The position numbers and the translations under genes are program-made. 57,579 bases of DNA from a virus. The stretch spans positions 1 to 57,579 of IMG/VR virus record IMGVR_UViG_3300030389_000234; one strand, written 5' to 3'. Positions 31,474 through 41,433 of this stretch are shown piece by piece. The first letter of the stretch is position 1; the number at the start of each line of letters is the position of its first letter. Under the pieces are notes generated by a model. That model was not told where the DNA came from and searched no databases. It saw only the letters and a list, made by a program, of their open reading frames with translations.

Positions 31474-31822
31474 ATGGACTGACATAGAATCTTTTGAAGT
31501 GTTTGACTCAGGTCAAATGAATGACTACCAAAGAGCTGCTGCAAGTACAGCTATATACAAACAAGAACATGCAGTAATATATCCTGCATTAGGTTTAGCT
31601 GCAGAGGCAGGTGAGGTAGCCAACAAGGTAAAGAAAATATTACGTGATGGTAACTTTGATAGAGAAGCTATTGCAGATGAGGTAGGTGATTGCCTGTGGT
31701 ACATAGCCGCATTGTGTAGGGACTTAAATATTGATATGCAAGATATTGCTAACAACAATATTAAGAAACTAAAAGATAGACAAGAACGTGGTGTACTATC
31801 AGGATCAGGAGATAAGAGATGA
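31463..31822 (+). CDS. mazG: MazG-like nucleotide pyrophosphohydrolase
   Basis: 119 residues. The MazG core is clear: GLAAEAGEVANKVKK with the first Glu pair, then DEVGDCLWYIAALC with the second acidic pair. Hydrolyses dNTP or NTP to the monophosphate; in phages it is proposed to adjust dNTP pools or ppGpp. It sits before the RNR gene with thyX upstream. ATGA overlap with the next gene. Confidence 0.9.
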   Translation: MITKWTDIESFEVFDSGQMNDYQRAAASTAIYKQEHAVIYPALGLAAEAGEVANKVKKILRDGNFDREAIADEVGDCLWYIAALCRDLNIDMQDIANNNIKKLKDRQERGVLSGSGDKR

Positions 31823-31974
31823 ACTACTGTGATATGAAAGGTCTAGTATGGCCGGTATTATTCTGTATATTCGTAATAGTGGTATTACCAGTATTGTTAG
31901 TAGATAATGCAAAGTATTGTAAACAAAGTATTGTACCCTGTTATCCTTGGACGGAGCCAGTAGAATGGAATTAG
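31819..31974 (+). CDS. Small membrane protein, 51 aa
   Basis: 51 codons with one strong membrane segment (LVWPVLFCIFVIVVLPVLLV) and three Cys around it. Short soluble tails. Overlaps neighbours at both ends. Function unknown. Confidence 0.6.
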   Translation: MNYCDMKGLVWPVLFCIFVIVVLPVLLVDNAKYCKQSIVPCYPWTEPVEWN

Positions 31975-32180
31975 ATGTAAAGAAAGCTGCACAAGAAGAA
32001 GCAGAAAAAACATTTGAAGCATTTATATTATGGTCAAAAAAAGTTACCTTAGTAGCTATATTCTTTTTACTACTAGTAGTTTTTAAATGTAACAATGGTG
32101 TTGAGACTGGTGAAAATGCTACTGGTTCTAAATATAATGGTGAGCAATACAATCCAAGTAATATAAAGGTAAAAAAATGA
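31965..32180 (+). CDS. Small single-pass membrane protein, 71 aa
   Basis: 71 residues from the ATG at 31965. Acidic helical N terminus, a membrane segment at about 28-44 and a polar Asn/Gly-rich tail. Part of a run of three to four membrane proteins before the RNR gene. Function unknown. Confidence 0.6.
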   Translation: MELDVKKAAQEEAEKTFEAFILWSKKVTLVAIFFLLLVVFKCNNGVETGENATGSKYNGEQYNPSNIKVKK

Positions 32181-32503
32181 GTAATAAAGTAACACCCATA
32201 GGGTGGGGAAGAACTCTTTTAGGTGTAAAGGATGCATGGAAAAGTATCATGACTATAAAGAACTCCCCACTCCGCAACCTACCACCTCAGCTAGGTCTGA
32301 TGGTTTTTTCAATACTATCTGTGATGTGGAGTGGTATCTTTGCAGCAATAATAAATAACCCATATGCATTTGGTGTATCCGCAGGTGGGCATCTATTAGT
32401 AGTCTTTGGTATTTTTATTACAGCTATAGTCTATGATAGTGCAGAAAAATATAGTGCACCACAAAATTATAACTCACGTGGTATAGGAGGAGAACACGAA
32501 TGA
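32177..32503 (+). CDS. Two-pass membrane protein, 108 aa
   Basis: 108 residues, two membrane segments (about 37-58 and 70-90) with a short loop. ATGA overlaps with both neighbours. Could be a second holin-like or membrane-remodelling protein. No family recognised. Confidence 0.6.
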   Translation: MSNKVTPIGWGRTLLGVKDAWKSIMTIKNSPLRNLPPQLGLMVFSILSVMWSGIFAAIINNPYAFGVSAGGHLLVVFGIFITAIVYDSAEKYSAPQNYNSRGIGGEHE

Positions 32504-32913
32504 AGTTTTTAAGAAAGATGGCAGACGCAGGGTTTAGTCATTGGCTAATTAGAATACCTTTAATGGTTGTATTTTTTCAACAAGGTATGGATAAAATGCC
32601 TGTTACTGTAGAGGCAGCAGAGTCTTGGGACTTGCCTTATCTAGTCTGGTGGATCGTAGCCTATGGTGAAGTAGGTGCTGCTCTAGGCATACTAGTAGGT
32701 GGTATTTTAAACTTAGATATGATGAAGTCTTGGATAAAGACTTTGGGAGACATGCTAACACGATTCTCTGGTATAACTATCTGTTGTATTATGACTGGTG
32801 TCATTTGGATAGGACAACCAGAAAGTGTTTGGGATGTTTTATTGTATGACAACCTTCATGTCATGTTGTATTTTGGAGGATTATTTTTTGCGTTGAGAGG
32901 AAACAGAACATGA
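32500..32913 (+). CDS. DoxX-like membrane protein, 137 aa
   Basis: 137 residues, four membrane segments. The first has LIRIPLMVVFFQQGMDKMPV, close to the opening of DoxX-family proteins (R-x-xLG-x-FFxxGxxK). Function in a phage is unclear; DoxX relatives act in redox or membrane processes. It overlaps the RNR gene by four bases. Confidence 0.6.
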   Translation: MKFLRKMADAGFSHWLIRIPLMVVFFQQGMDKMPVTVEAAESWDLPYLVWWIVAYGEVGAALGILVGGILNLDMMKSWIKTLGDMLTRFSGITICCIMTGVIWIGQPESVWDVLLYDNLHVMLYFGGLFFALRGNRT

Positions 32914-34805
32914 ATAATTACTTACCTACAGATTACCAAGCATTCATACACAAGTCAAGATATGCAAAATACTTTGACGGTAAAGGTCGAGAGTCTTGGC
33001 CTGAGACTGTTAGCAGATATGTATCCAATGTTGTTCATACAAAAGTTGATGAGCAAACAACCAACGATATAGAGCAAGCAATACTTAATCTAGAAGTTAT
33101 GCCAAGCATGAGAGCTATGATGACTGCAGGTCCAGCTTTAGAGAGGGACAACACAGCAGGTTACAACTGTTCTTATCTACCAGTAGATGATCCTAAGTCT
33201 TTTGATGAAGCTATGTTTATTCTACTCTGTGGTACCGGTGTAGGCTTCAGTGTTGAACGTCAACATGTACAGCAGCTACCAGAAGTACCTGAGCTGTACG
33301 AGAGTGAGACAATGATAGTTGTTAAGGATAGTAAAGAAGGTTGGGCTAAGGCTTTTCGTCAGCTATTAGCTTTACTCTGGGCAGGTGAGGTACCACAATG
33401 GGATGTCTCTCGTGTACGTCCTGCAGGTGCAAGGCTAAAGACATTTGGCGGTAGAGCATCAGGTCCAGCTCCTCTAGTAGAACTATTTAACTTTACTGTG
33501 CAGACATTTAAAGGCGCACAAGGACGTAGGCTATCTTCTATGGAGTGTCATGACCTAATGTGTTTCATAGGTCAGATAGTTGTAGTAGGTGGTGTTAGAC
33601 GTAGTGCTATGATCTCTCTGTCCAACCTGAGTGATGACCGTATGCGTCATGCTAAATCAGGACAGTGGTGGGAGACAGCAGCACATCGAGCACTAGCTAA
33701 CAACAGTGTATCTTACACAGAGAAGCCTGACATTGAAACATTCATGCGAGAATGGACTGCTCTAGTAGAGAGTAAGTCTGGTGAAAGAGGGATATTTAAT
33801 CGTGAAGCATCTAAGAAACAAGCTGCAAAATTTGGCAGACGAGATCCTAACTATGACTTTGGAACTAACCCTTGCAGCGAGATCATACTTAGGCCGTATC
33901 AGTTCTGCAATCTTACAGAGGTCGTGGTTAGGGCGACAGATACAATTGATGATCTTGAGCGTAAAGTTAAACTGGCAACTATTCTTGGAACTATTCAGTC
34001 TTCCTTTACTAAGTTCCCATATCTGCGAAAAGTGTGGCAACGAAATACAGAAGAAGAACGACTGTTGGGTGTGTCGCTCACTGGAATAATGGATAATAAA
34101 CTATTAACATCTAAGAACAAAGGATTGGAGAAGACTCTTGAACATCTACGAGAAGTTGCTGTCAGTACTAATCTTGATTATGCTAGTCGGCTTGGCATAC
34201 CACAAAGTACATCTATCACCTGCGTCAAACCAAGTGGAACAGTTTCACAATTAGTTGACAGTGCATCTGGAATACACGCAAGGCATAGTCAATACTATAT
34301 AAGAACAGTAAGAGGTGATAACAAAGATCCTCTAACACAGTTTATGAAAGACCAAGGCATACCTAATGAGCCTTGTGTATTTAAGGGAGATACAACTACA
34401 GTGTTTAGTTTTCCTGTAAAGTCTCCTAACAAAGCTATTACAAGAAACGATATGACAGCCATAGAGCAGCTAGAGATGTGGCTTACTTATCAACGATCAT
34501 GGTGTGAACATAAACCATCAGTAACTATCTCAGTTAGAGATGATGAGTGGATGGAAGTTGGTGCATTTGTTTATAAACATTTCGATGAGATGTCAGGTGT
34601 ATCATTTCTACCACACTCTGATCATACCTATCAACAAGCACCATATCAAGACTGTGGTAAGCATGACTATGAGATGTTACTGTCGTGTATGCCAGACAAG
34701 ATTGACTGGTCTAAACTATCAGAGTATGAACAAGAAGATAATACTGTAGCGATGCAGACAATGGCTTGCTCTGGCGATGTCTGTGAAATTGTAGATTTAA
34801 CATAA
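32910..34805 (+). CDS. nrdJ: Adenosylcobalamin-dependent ribonucleotide reductase (class II, monomeric type)
   Basis: 631 residues. Converts ribonucleoside triphosphates to deoxy forms. NPCSEI gives Cys322 (thiyl radical) and Glu324; Cys87 (YNCSY) and Cys333 (QFCNLTE) form the redox pair, the 11-residue spacing matching Lactobacillus RTPR. PSGTVSQLVD and ASGIHARHS are conserved barrel motifs. The C-terminal ACSGDVC supplies the swinging-arm Cys pair. Depends on host cobalamin. Shorter than the 739-residue Lactobacillus enzyme, as in marine podoviruses. Confidence 0.93.
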   Translation: MNNYLPTDYQAFIHKSRYAKYFDGKGRESWPETVSRYVSNVVHTKVDEQTTNDIEQAILNLEVMPSMRAMMTAGPALERDNTAGYNCSYLPVDDPKSFDEAMFILLCGTGVGFSVERQHVQQLPEVPELYESETMIVVKDSKEGWAKAFRQLLALLWAGEVPQWDVSRVRPAGARLKTFGGRASGPAPLVELFNFTVQTFKGAQGRRLSSMECHDLMCFIGQIVVVGGVRRSAMISLSNLSDDRMRHAKSGQWWETAAHRALANNSVSYTEKPDIETFMREWTALVESKSGERGIFNREASKKQAAKFGRRDPNYDFGTNPCSEIILRPYQFCNLTEVVVRATDTIDDLERKVKLATILGTIQSSFTKFPYLRKVWQRNTEEERLLGVSLTGIMDNKLLTSKNKGLEKTLEHLREVAVSTNLDYASRLGIPQSTSITCVKPSGTVSQLVDSASGIHARHSQYYIRTVRGDNKDPLTQFMKDQGIPNEPCVFKGDTTTVFSFPVKSPNKAITRNDMTAIEQLEMWLTYQRSWCEHKPSVTISVRDDEWMEVGAFVYKHFDEMSGVSFLPHSDHTYQQAPYQDCGKHDYEMLLSCMPDKIDWSKLSEYEQEDNTVAMQTMACSGDVCEIVDLT

Positions 34806-34814
34806 GGAGATACT

Positions 34815-35285
34815 ATGTTACAACCAATTAAAGGATCATATTACCGAAGGTTTCAACCTCAGTCATACGCAGAGAATGACAGTAAGGCTAAGACAACAAT
34901 AACTAATTATCTAGAAAGTCATGGTCATACTATTCTTGATACTGAAGAAGACTTTTCTTTTGACATAAAGAGTGAAAAGAATGGTGGTATGTATTACTCT
35001 GAAGTTGAGATGAAGAACCAGTGGACAGGCGACTGGAATCCTAAGTGGAAAGAAATACGTATACCTTACAGAAAGTACAGGCTTATAAACAAGTACAAGA
35101 AAGTAGAGGGTGACAATACTTATTGTAACTTCTATGTAATACGTAGTGATTGTAAACAAGCATGGAGAATAAAAGACTTTCAACTTAATGAGGATTGTGC
35201 TAAGGAGATATGGTTAGCTAATGCTAGACGGTATGAATACTTCTTCCACATTCCTTACGGTGAAGCAGAACTTATAGAGGTGTAA
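34815..35285 (+). CDS. Possible PD-(D/E)XK-fold protein, 156 aa
   Basis: 156 residues. FSFDIKSEKNGG followed by YYSEVEMKNQW has the spacing D...ExK of restriction-like nucleases, preceded by a helix with KAKTTITNYLESHGH. The C-terminal half is aromatic and basic. Only the motif supports nuclease activity. AAGGAGATAC precedes the ATG. Confidence 0.55.
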   Translation: MLQPIKGSYYRRFQPQSYAENDSKAKTTITNYLESHGHTILDTEEDFSFDIKSEKNGGMYYSEVEMKNQWTGDWNPKWKEIRIPYRKYRLINKYKKVEGDNTYCNFYVIRSDCKQAWRIKDFQLNEDCAKEIWLANARRYEYFFHIPYGEAELIEV

Positions 35286-35286
35286 C

Positions 35287-35580
35287 ATGGTAAAAAATAA
35301 ACAAGAAGAAGAAGAATTTGAAATTGAAGATTTATTCAATGATATAGATGGAGATATAGCAGGGGAGGACTATGTAAATAGTCCACCTCATTATGGTCAA
35401 GGTAGGATAGAGTGTATAGAATACATAAAAGATTTTCTATCAGATGATGAATATACTGGCTACCTTCGGGGCAACATAGCTAAGTATCTTCATCGTTGGA
35501 GATATAAAAATGGTTTAGAAGATCTGAAGAAAGCACGTTGGTATCTTGAGGCATTAATACAGCAGCAGTCGAGGAAGTAA
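35287..35580 (+). CDS. DUF3310 protein
   Basis: 97 residues. After an acidic N-terminus the body reads VNSPPHY...ECIEYI...GNIAKYLHRW...KNGLEDLKKARWYLE, which matches DUF3310, a small phage family of unknown function often found with nucleotide metabolism genes. Confidence 0.85.
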   Translation: MVKNKQEEEEFEIEDLFNDIDGDIAGEDYVNSPPHYGQGRIECIEYIKDFLSDDEYTGYLRGNIAKYLHRWRYKNGLEDLKKARWYLEALIQQQSRK

Positions 35581-35581
35581 A

Positions 35582-35791
35582 ATGAAAGGCACAAAAAAGA
35601 AAACCCTTGAGCAAGAAGCCCAAGAGTTTCGTAAAACAAAGATTGTTGAAGAGCCACCTATGTCAGCTCGTATATATCTAGCAGGTCAAGCACTGTCAGG
35701 GTTGCTTGCTGCTAGTCGTGGTGGTTATGTTAGATCTGATGAGGTAAAAAGAGAAGCCTACGAGTGGGCAGATAGAATGTTAGAAGATTAG
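35582..35791 (+). CDS. Small hypothetical protein, 69 aa
   Basis: 69 residues, charged and helical, with an Ala/Gly/Leu-rich middle (ARIYLAGQALSGLLAAS). Last gene of the rightward block; its stop touches that of the opposing gene at 35792. Function unknown. Confidence 0.6.
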   Translation: MKGTKKKTLEQEAQEFRKTKIVEEPPMSARIYLAGQALSGLLAASRGGYVRSDEVKREAYEWADRMLED

Positions 35792-38700
35792 TTATTTGTA
35801 GACATCGTAATTATCTACCATCCTCATTAATTCTTGTCTTCTAAATAGTTCATCCTCTATGGTTTCTGCATCTGCTATATAGTCATCAGCATTCTTAAAT
35901 TTACCTTTTGAAAGATCTAAAGCAGACCTAGAAAAATCTTCTGGTAAATTTTGTTTCTTCATTATTTCGTATGAGTTTCTAATATAACTAGCGGCAGCTC
36001 TAGGATTTTTTCTTTTTAACTCTTCAAAATATTGTGTGACTAAATCTTTTGTTTGGCCTATGTTTTCTCTAAGAAAAGCTTTTAACTCTAGTCTTTTCTT
36101 TTCATCACTTAGTTGTCCGTAAGATACAACATTATTGTATCGCACTAAAGGTTTAGAGATATGTTCTTCAAAACTTTTTGGCAATGTTTTAGACAAGCCA
36201 TATCTAACTAGCCAATCTAAAGCAGGATTTTCAACAGTATTTCTACCATAAAGTTTGTATTCTTGTAGTCCTAAGTTAGCTATTTCTTTTTGTAACTCTG
36301 TTGGTGCAGCTCTAGTCTCAATACCAAGTAACTGTTTTGTCATTGGATTAACAGCTGTAACTGGACGACCTGAAAAAGGATCATATATAGGAGTAGAAGT
36401 TTTACCGTTAAAAGATTGTGTGTATTGTACAAAATCTACTTCAGGAAAAAATCTTACAAGTCTGTTAAAACTTTCTGTGTCAGTCAGCATAGCATTTAAC
36501 ATGTTATTATCAGATAGTAAAAGGCTTCTTGTATATGGTGTGTAGCCTAGCTCAGGATCTATCTGACCACCTAAGTCTCTGAAGATTGTTGCAGGATAAC
36601 TAAAGGTAGCACCTATATCTGTAAATCTACTTTTAAGTCCTTCAGTTATACTTCCAGACTCAAACGATCTTCTGATATCAGTCGTTAAGCCTTTGTCAAA
36701 TCCCATATTACCTAAGCCACCTGCTACCTCTAATGTATTTTTTGCTAAAGGTGTGTACTCAGGCATAGGTAAGTCGTAGTAGTTTCTAACCCACAGATCT
36801 GCAAGCAGTTGGTGTGCAGCTAATGCACCAGATACACGCCCCAGTTTAGCAAGTTTACCTTCTTCTCCAAACTGCATGTCAGAAAAATTTGTTTTCATTC
36901 CAACAGCATTTCCCTCATCGTCAAATTCTACTTGAGAACCTCTTGCGTATACAGCTCCTGTAAATAATGTAACACCCGTTAGCTGTCTAGCCCAACGCTC
37001 ATTAACATCTTTTAATTTATTTGAATAGATACTATCATCAAAGTTTTTAGCACCACCTGTGATAAGTGCTATCGGTGTGTAGTCATTTATAAACTCTATG
37101 TGATTTGCTACGTATCTTGGAAAAGGCATACCAAGAACACCTGATACAACGAATGGTGCTTCTTTGTGTAGCTTAAGTACATTCTTTGCAGTAAGCATAC
37201 CAGCATCTGAAATACTTTTTATTTGTTTAGGTTTTGCATAACCTTTTTGAAAAACAAAATCCAATGCTTCATATACTGCTTTAGCTCTTACATCTTCAGG
37301 TAAATCTAATAAAGAGTTATTACGTTTTAAAAATTCAGATGCACTGGAACCTTTTTCAATTAACTGTCTATCTATTGAAGCATAAAAAGCTGCCTGTTTA
37401 AATCTTGTATCAACAGCACTGTTAAAAATATTTACAGTAGAACCTATCTTACCAGCTAATGAAGAAGATTCAGAACTAATTTCAACACGATTTATATCAT
37501 AAAAAATCTTCTGATATTCTTCGGGAAGATCTCTTTTAAACATTTCCCTAAGTATAATAGATTCGTTTCTTGATATTGACATACCTCTTAATGCAGAAGT
37601 TACAGCATTATAACTACTAATAGGAATTTTTTCACCTTTAGCAGTAGCTTTACCAACTCTTAGAGTTTGTCTAAATATCTCATCTACTACATCTATACCA
37701 ATTCTAGCTGTAGAAAACATTGTATTAGCAGCCGTAGTTCCTAACTGAGAAGTCATAAAAGCAATACGAACAGAGTCTAAACCTTTTAAAGTATCTATCA
37801 GAGTTCCGTATGCACCCTTTTTAACACCTATTGTTTCAGAAATTTGTCTTGCTAGACTATCACCTTCAGTAGCAAGACCTTGTTCAGCTATTCTTTCTAT
37901 GTTAGTTAAGATATCTTTTTGTGCTTCTTGAGATATTCTACCTGCTAGACCAAGAGTTCTACCTGCTTCTGATAAATCAGATAAAAATATGTAGCTAAAC
38001 TCTTCTCTTGATAGTGTATACTCATCTATAATCTCATCTATCTCTTTTGTTTTTATAGATCCATCACGAATCTTTGACGCTATTACAGAACTTATACGTT
38101 CATTTTCTGGTATCTTAAACTTATCTATTATATCATATGTTGCAGCAGCAATGGCTTGTAATGTATGTCTTGATAACCCACTTGAAAGTTTTTTATCTGG
38201 ACCTTGTCTAAGTAAAGTATCTTTAAGCTCTTCACCTATAGCTACTTGTTCTTTATTTAGTGGGTCTAACTTAATTCGTCTTTTAGCAAGTACATTATTA
38301 AGTTCTGTAATACGATCTACTACACGACCTACTTTTTCTTTACCTGCTTTTGTTTTTTGAACTGTCTTTAGTTTGTTTGTAGCTTTCTTTGCTGCAGCAA
38401 GTTTACTTTTTGCAATACTTGCAGATTGTTTTTCTAAAACTTCATAAGCTTTATCTGCACTTTTTACGTCTATACCCCTAGCAATACCACCAATAGCTCC
38501 ACCAAAAGCAGAGTTAAGACCTACTGACACAGCCTTCTGAGTATTAGACATACCTTCGTAGCCCTCTACTGTCTCTTCTCTTGCAGCTTCTTGTGCTTCA
38601 ATCTGACCATAACCTAAAGCACCTTCAACAGCTGCCGTTGTAGCAAAACCTTTTGCAGCTTCTTTAGCAAACTCTTTAGATAGTACCCTAGATACAGCAG

Positions 38701-39139
38701 CTCTAGCACCAATAGCTGAAGCCTTGGTTGCACCTAATGCACCAAGTTTACTAAAACCACCAGTAAAAATACCAGCTATAGTAGATGGAGATGTAGCAAT
38801 AGCTTCTAGATAATCTCCTACACCTTTACCAGTTCCTGCACGTTCTACAGAATCCCAAGCCATCATAAGACGACCAAAAGCTAGACGATCTTTTTCTCTA
38901 GCATTTTCATCACGAGCAAAGTAAAGATCTTGTAGTGCTGTTGCCTCGTTGGTATCTTGACTACGCATGTGTTCAACATACTCATCAACCATCCAGTCAA
39001 CATCCTTTTCTTTTAATTCTTTTAAGCTGTAGTTTTTTCTAGAGCTTGATAAAAAACGTATAAGATCTTTTTGAAATTCCCTATCGTCTTTTATGTCAGC
39101 TATAGTTTTACCTTTAGCTTTTTCTACATAAGATTCCAT
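35792..39139 (-). CDS. Large internal virion (ejection) protein candidate, 1115 aa
   Basis: 1115 residues, largely helical, with Ala/Gly-rich amphipathic stretches near residues 120-200 and Ser/Lys-rich helices around 240-290. No enzymatic motif seen. Its length and position at the end of the late block match T7 gp16-like ejection proteins, which form a DNA conduit across the host envelope. Assignment by position. Confidence 0.55.
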   Translation of the reverse strand: MESYVEKAKGKTIADIKDDREFQKDLIRFLSSSRKNYSLKELKEKDVDWMVDEYVEHMRSQDTNEATALQDLYFARDENAREKDRLAFGRLMMAWDSVERAGTGKGVGDYLEAIATSPSTIAGIFTGGFSKLGALGATKASAIGARAAVSRVLSKEFAKEAAKGFATTAAVEGALGYGQIEAQEAAREETVEGYEGMSNTQKAVSVGLNSAFGGAIGGIARGIDVKSADKAYEVLEKQSASIAKSKLAAAKKATNKLKTVQKTKAGKEKVGRVVDRITELNNVLAKRRIKLDPLNKEQVAIGEELKDTLLRQGPDKKLSSGLSRHTLQAIAAATYDIIDKFKIPENERISSVIASKIRDGSIKTKEIDEIIDEYTLSREEFSYIFLSDLSEAGRTLGLAGRISQEAQKDILTNIERIAEQGLATEGDSLARQISETIGVKKGAYGTLIDTLKGLDSVRIAFMTSQLGTTAANTMFSTARIGIDVVDEIFRQTLRVGKATAKGEKIPISSYNAVTSALRGMSISRNESIILREMFKRDLPEEYQKIFYDINRVEISSESSSLAGKIGSTVNIFNSAVDTRFKQAAFYASIDRQLIEKGSSASEFLKRNNSLLDLPEDVRAKAVYEALDFVFQKGYAKPKQIKSISDAGMLTAKNVLKLHKEAPFVVSGVLGMPFPRYVANHIEFINDYTPIALITGGAKNFDDSIYSNKLKDVNERWARQLTGVTLFTGAVYARGSQVEFDDEGNAVGMKTNFSDMQFGEEGKLAKLGRVSGALAAHQLLADLWVRNYYDLPMPEYTPLAKNTLEVAGGLGNMGFDKGLTTDIRRSFESGSITEGLKSRFTDIGATFSYPATIFRDLGGQIDPELGYTPYTRSLLLSDNNMLNAMLTDTESFNRLVRFFPEVDFVQYTQSFNGKTSTPIYDPFSGRPVTAVNPMTKQLLGIETRAAPTELQKEIANLGLQEYKLYGRNTVENPALDWLVRYGLSKTLPKSFEEHISKPLVRYNNVVSYGQLSDEKKRLELKAFLRENIGQTKDLVTQYFEELKRKNPRAAASYIRNSYEIMKKQNLPEDFSRSALDLSKGKFKNADDYIADAETIEDELFRRQELMRMVDNYDVYK

Positions 39140-39145
39140 AGTTTA

Positions 39146-40126
39146 TTAATTTCTTTCTTGTTCAATAGATGTAAAATTATCTATAAATAAATCTTTACCT
39201 GCATCGAAACTATCTGCAGGGTTTTTAATTACTTTAGGATTTTTAACTTCCGGTTGTTTAGATCCTGTAAAACTTGGTATAAGATTTATAGCATCAGGAA
39301 TATGTTTTTGATATATATCAATAGTATTCATATACCCTGTTTGCATATCTGCTGCAATTTTATATGTTGTGTCAGATATTATTCTTGCTAATTTACCTGC
39401 AGATTGATCTGTTTTAATTTTTGCAGGATCTATTCTATAATCACCTTGATCATCTTTAACAATTAATTCTCCTGCAAAAGGTCTAATTTCTTCTATAACT
39501 TGTTTTCTTATACTAGCTCTGTCTGCTAAAGTTACTTTTGCTGATCCAAGATTTAATCCACCTATAGCAGGTAACTCTGGTGTAAAGTCTTCAACTCTAG
39601 GTGCAGTTACAATCTCTAATATTTTTTCATCTACCTCTTTAAAATCTTTAAAAGTTTTTGCTGAAAAAATAGCTTCAATTAAAGATCCCTCTTGACCAAC
39701 CTCTGTAGACATATCCTCACTACTTAACAGTGCAGTTTTTGTTGCTATAGCAATAGCTTGTGGAGAACTTTTATCAGCTAAAGTAGATCTAACTTTTTTA
39801 GTAATAGTAGGTATCCAATTTTTATTTAATGTACCATCTTTTACACGCTTTTCAAATAACTCAAGTATCATTGCACCTTCACCAGTTTCAGCTATATAAG
39901 AGGCAACATCTTTAGGTAAACCTACCGTACTTATTAAACTTTGAGTTAGATCAATTTTTTTCTTTCTACGTTCTTTTGATTCTCTTGAAGAAACTCCATA
40001 CTCAGCAAGTAAAGCTATTCTTTCTTTACGTTCACCAGAAAAATATTTTTGTTTAGCAAACTCAATTTTTTGGTTTTCTTTTATTGAATCAATACCTTCT
40101 CTGATACCTGACCAATTAATACTCAT
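39146..40126 (-). CDS. Virion-associated protein candidate, 326 aa
   Basis: 326 residues, helical, charged, no membrane segment. It lies between the large internal virion protein and the 174-residue gene, whose stop it overlaps by four bases. A part of the internal core is likely; no family recognised. Confidence 0.5.
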   Translation of the reverse strand: MSINWSGIREGIDSIKENQKIEFAKQKYFSGERKERIALLAEYGVSSRESKERRKKKIDLTQSLISTVGLPKDVASYIAETGEGAMILELFEKRVKDGTLNKNWIPTITKKVRSTLADKSSPQAIAIATKTALLSSEDMSTEVGQEGSLIEAIFSAKTFKDFKEVDEKILEIVTAPRVEDFTPELPAIGGLNLGSAKVTLADRASIRKQVIEEIRPFAGELIVKDDQGDYRIDPAKIKTDQSAGKLARIISDTTYKIAADMQTGYMNTIDIYQKHIPDAINLIPSFTGSKQPEVKNPKVIKNPADSFDAGKDLFIDNFTSIEQERN

Positions 40127-40647
40127 GATAAAACCTCCCTTGCCATAAGACCTTTAGGTTTTTCTTTAACTTCTGATTCTTCAACTTGTGGCTCTTCTTG
40201 TTCTATTACGTCTTCTATTGGATCAAGATCTATAGGTTTATCTTCGTCTATATCTTTTAATACTTCATTAATCTTATTCTTATCTATAGCAGATTCAAAT
40301 TGTTTATAGTCTACTTTAAATTCACTAAGACCTTCTTTAAAATCTATTCCGACTGCATTTGCAGTTCCAACTATATACTCATGAATAATAGGTGCAATAA
40401 TTAAAGATATGTCAATGTTATGTATACCCTGTACGACTCCTCCACGAAGAATACCTTCGGTTAAAGTTACGACATCTAAACCTAATTCTAATAAAGTTAA
40501 TACTGCTTTAGTTCTTTCAGGGTCTTCTAACCTATCCATATGCCACATTAATGCATCTTCTGGTTTAGAATATTTAGGTGGATCTTCCCAAGCATAAGAT
40601 CTTGGTTCTCTTGTTAATGATTGCCCCGGAATTGGTGTATTATACAT
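40123..40647 (-). CDS. Hypothetical late protein, 174 aa
   Basis: 174 residues. The Pro/Tyr-rich N terminus (MYNTPIPGQSLTREPRSYAW) is followed by a hydrophobic helical part (LELGLDVVTLTEGILRGGVV) and a long acidic tail ending in KPKGLMAREVLS. Between the tail lysozyme and internal protein genes. Function unknown. Confidence 0.55.
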   Translation of the reverse strand: MYNTPIPGQSLTREPRSYAWEDPPKYSKPEDALMWHMDRLEDPERTKAVLTLLELGLDVVTLTEGILRGGVVQGIHNIDISLIIAPIIHEYIVGTANAVGIDFKEGLSEFKVDYKQFESAIDKNKINEVLKDIDEDKPIDLDPIEDVIEQEEPQVEESEVKEKPKGLMAREVLS

Positions 40648-40650
40648 TTA

Positions 40651-41421
40651 TTATTTCCCTAAATAAAGTCTTGATTTTTTCTTACGTAAATTCATTTTCG
40701 GTATTCCCGGTTTTAAATAACCTTCAGAAAAAACTTCTGTTGCTTCGTCTATGTTTTTAGTCTTACTTAATTTTTCCATTACTTTTATAAAGTAATCATT
40801 ATTTTGAATCTCATGAACCAAAAATCCAAAGTTTGCATCATATGAACTAATATCTAAATTATTTTGAGATGCCCATGCTTCAAATGCTTTTCTTCTAGGT
40901 CCAGTCCATTGAGCAAAACCATAACCTCCTTTAGAACCTTTTACTGCTGGATCTAATTCCTGCATAAATTTAAAGCCACCAGTTTCTTGATCTAAGTTTC
41001 CTACTATAGCAGCAGCTTGAAAATCTTCTAAACCAAAAACTTCTTCTAGTTCAATTTTTAATCTAGTACCTGTGTTAAAAGATGTAGTCTCAGGATCTTC
41101 TTCAGTTAAATTTAATTTAGGTTCTTTTTGTGTAGATTCACTTTCATTTTTTCGTATATATTCTTCTATCTGTTCTGCTAAACTTTGATTAGAAACAAGT
41201 AACTCATTGTAAAATTCAGTTAAAAAATCAGGTTGAGAAGTTTCTTCTTTTCTATCTCTACTTGGTATTAAACCTCTTGTTGTAACTAGTTTATTTGGAT
41301 CTGCCTCTTCATCTTTAAATAGACGAGTCCTATCACCAAGACCTTTTTGTGCCCTTCTTAACCCTGCCTGTTCTCTTGCAGATAATCGTAAACTATCTAA
41401 TTTAGTTTCATAATATGACAT
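40651..41421 (-). CDS. Virion lysozyme-like protein (phage tail lysozyme fold)
   Basis: 256 residues. The C-terminal half has AAIVGNLDQETGGFKF, with the catalytic Glu, and GYGFAQWTGPRRKAFEAWA, the signature of the phage tail lysozyme family (PF18013-like). It would open peptidoglycan locally during DNA entry. The N-terminal 110 residues are charged linker. Grouped with the internal virion genes, consistent with an ejected enzyme. Confidence 0.8.
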   Translation of the reverse strand: MSYYETKLDSLRLSAREQAGLRRAQKGLGDRTRLFKDEEADPNKLVTTRGLIPSRDRKEETSQPDFLTEFYNELLVSNQSLAEQIEEYIRKNESESTQKEPKLNLTEEDPETTSFNTGTRLKIELEEVFGLEDFQAAAIVGNLDQETGGFKFMQELDPAVKGSKGGYGFAQWTGPRRKAFEAWASQNNLDISSYDANFGFLVHEIQNNDYFIKVMEKLSKTKNIDEATEVFSEGYLKPGIPKMNLRKKKSRLYLGK

Positions 41422-41433
41422 ACCATTACTTTC

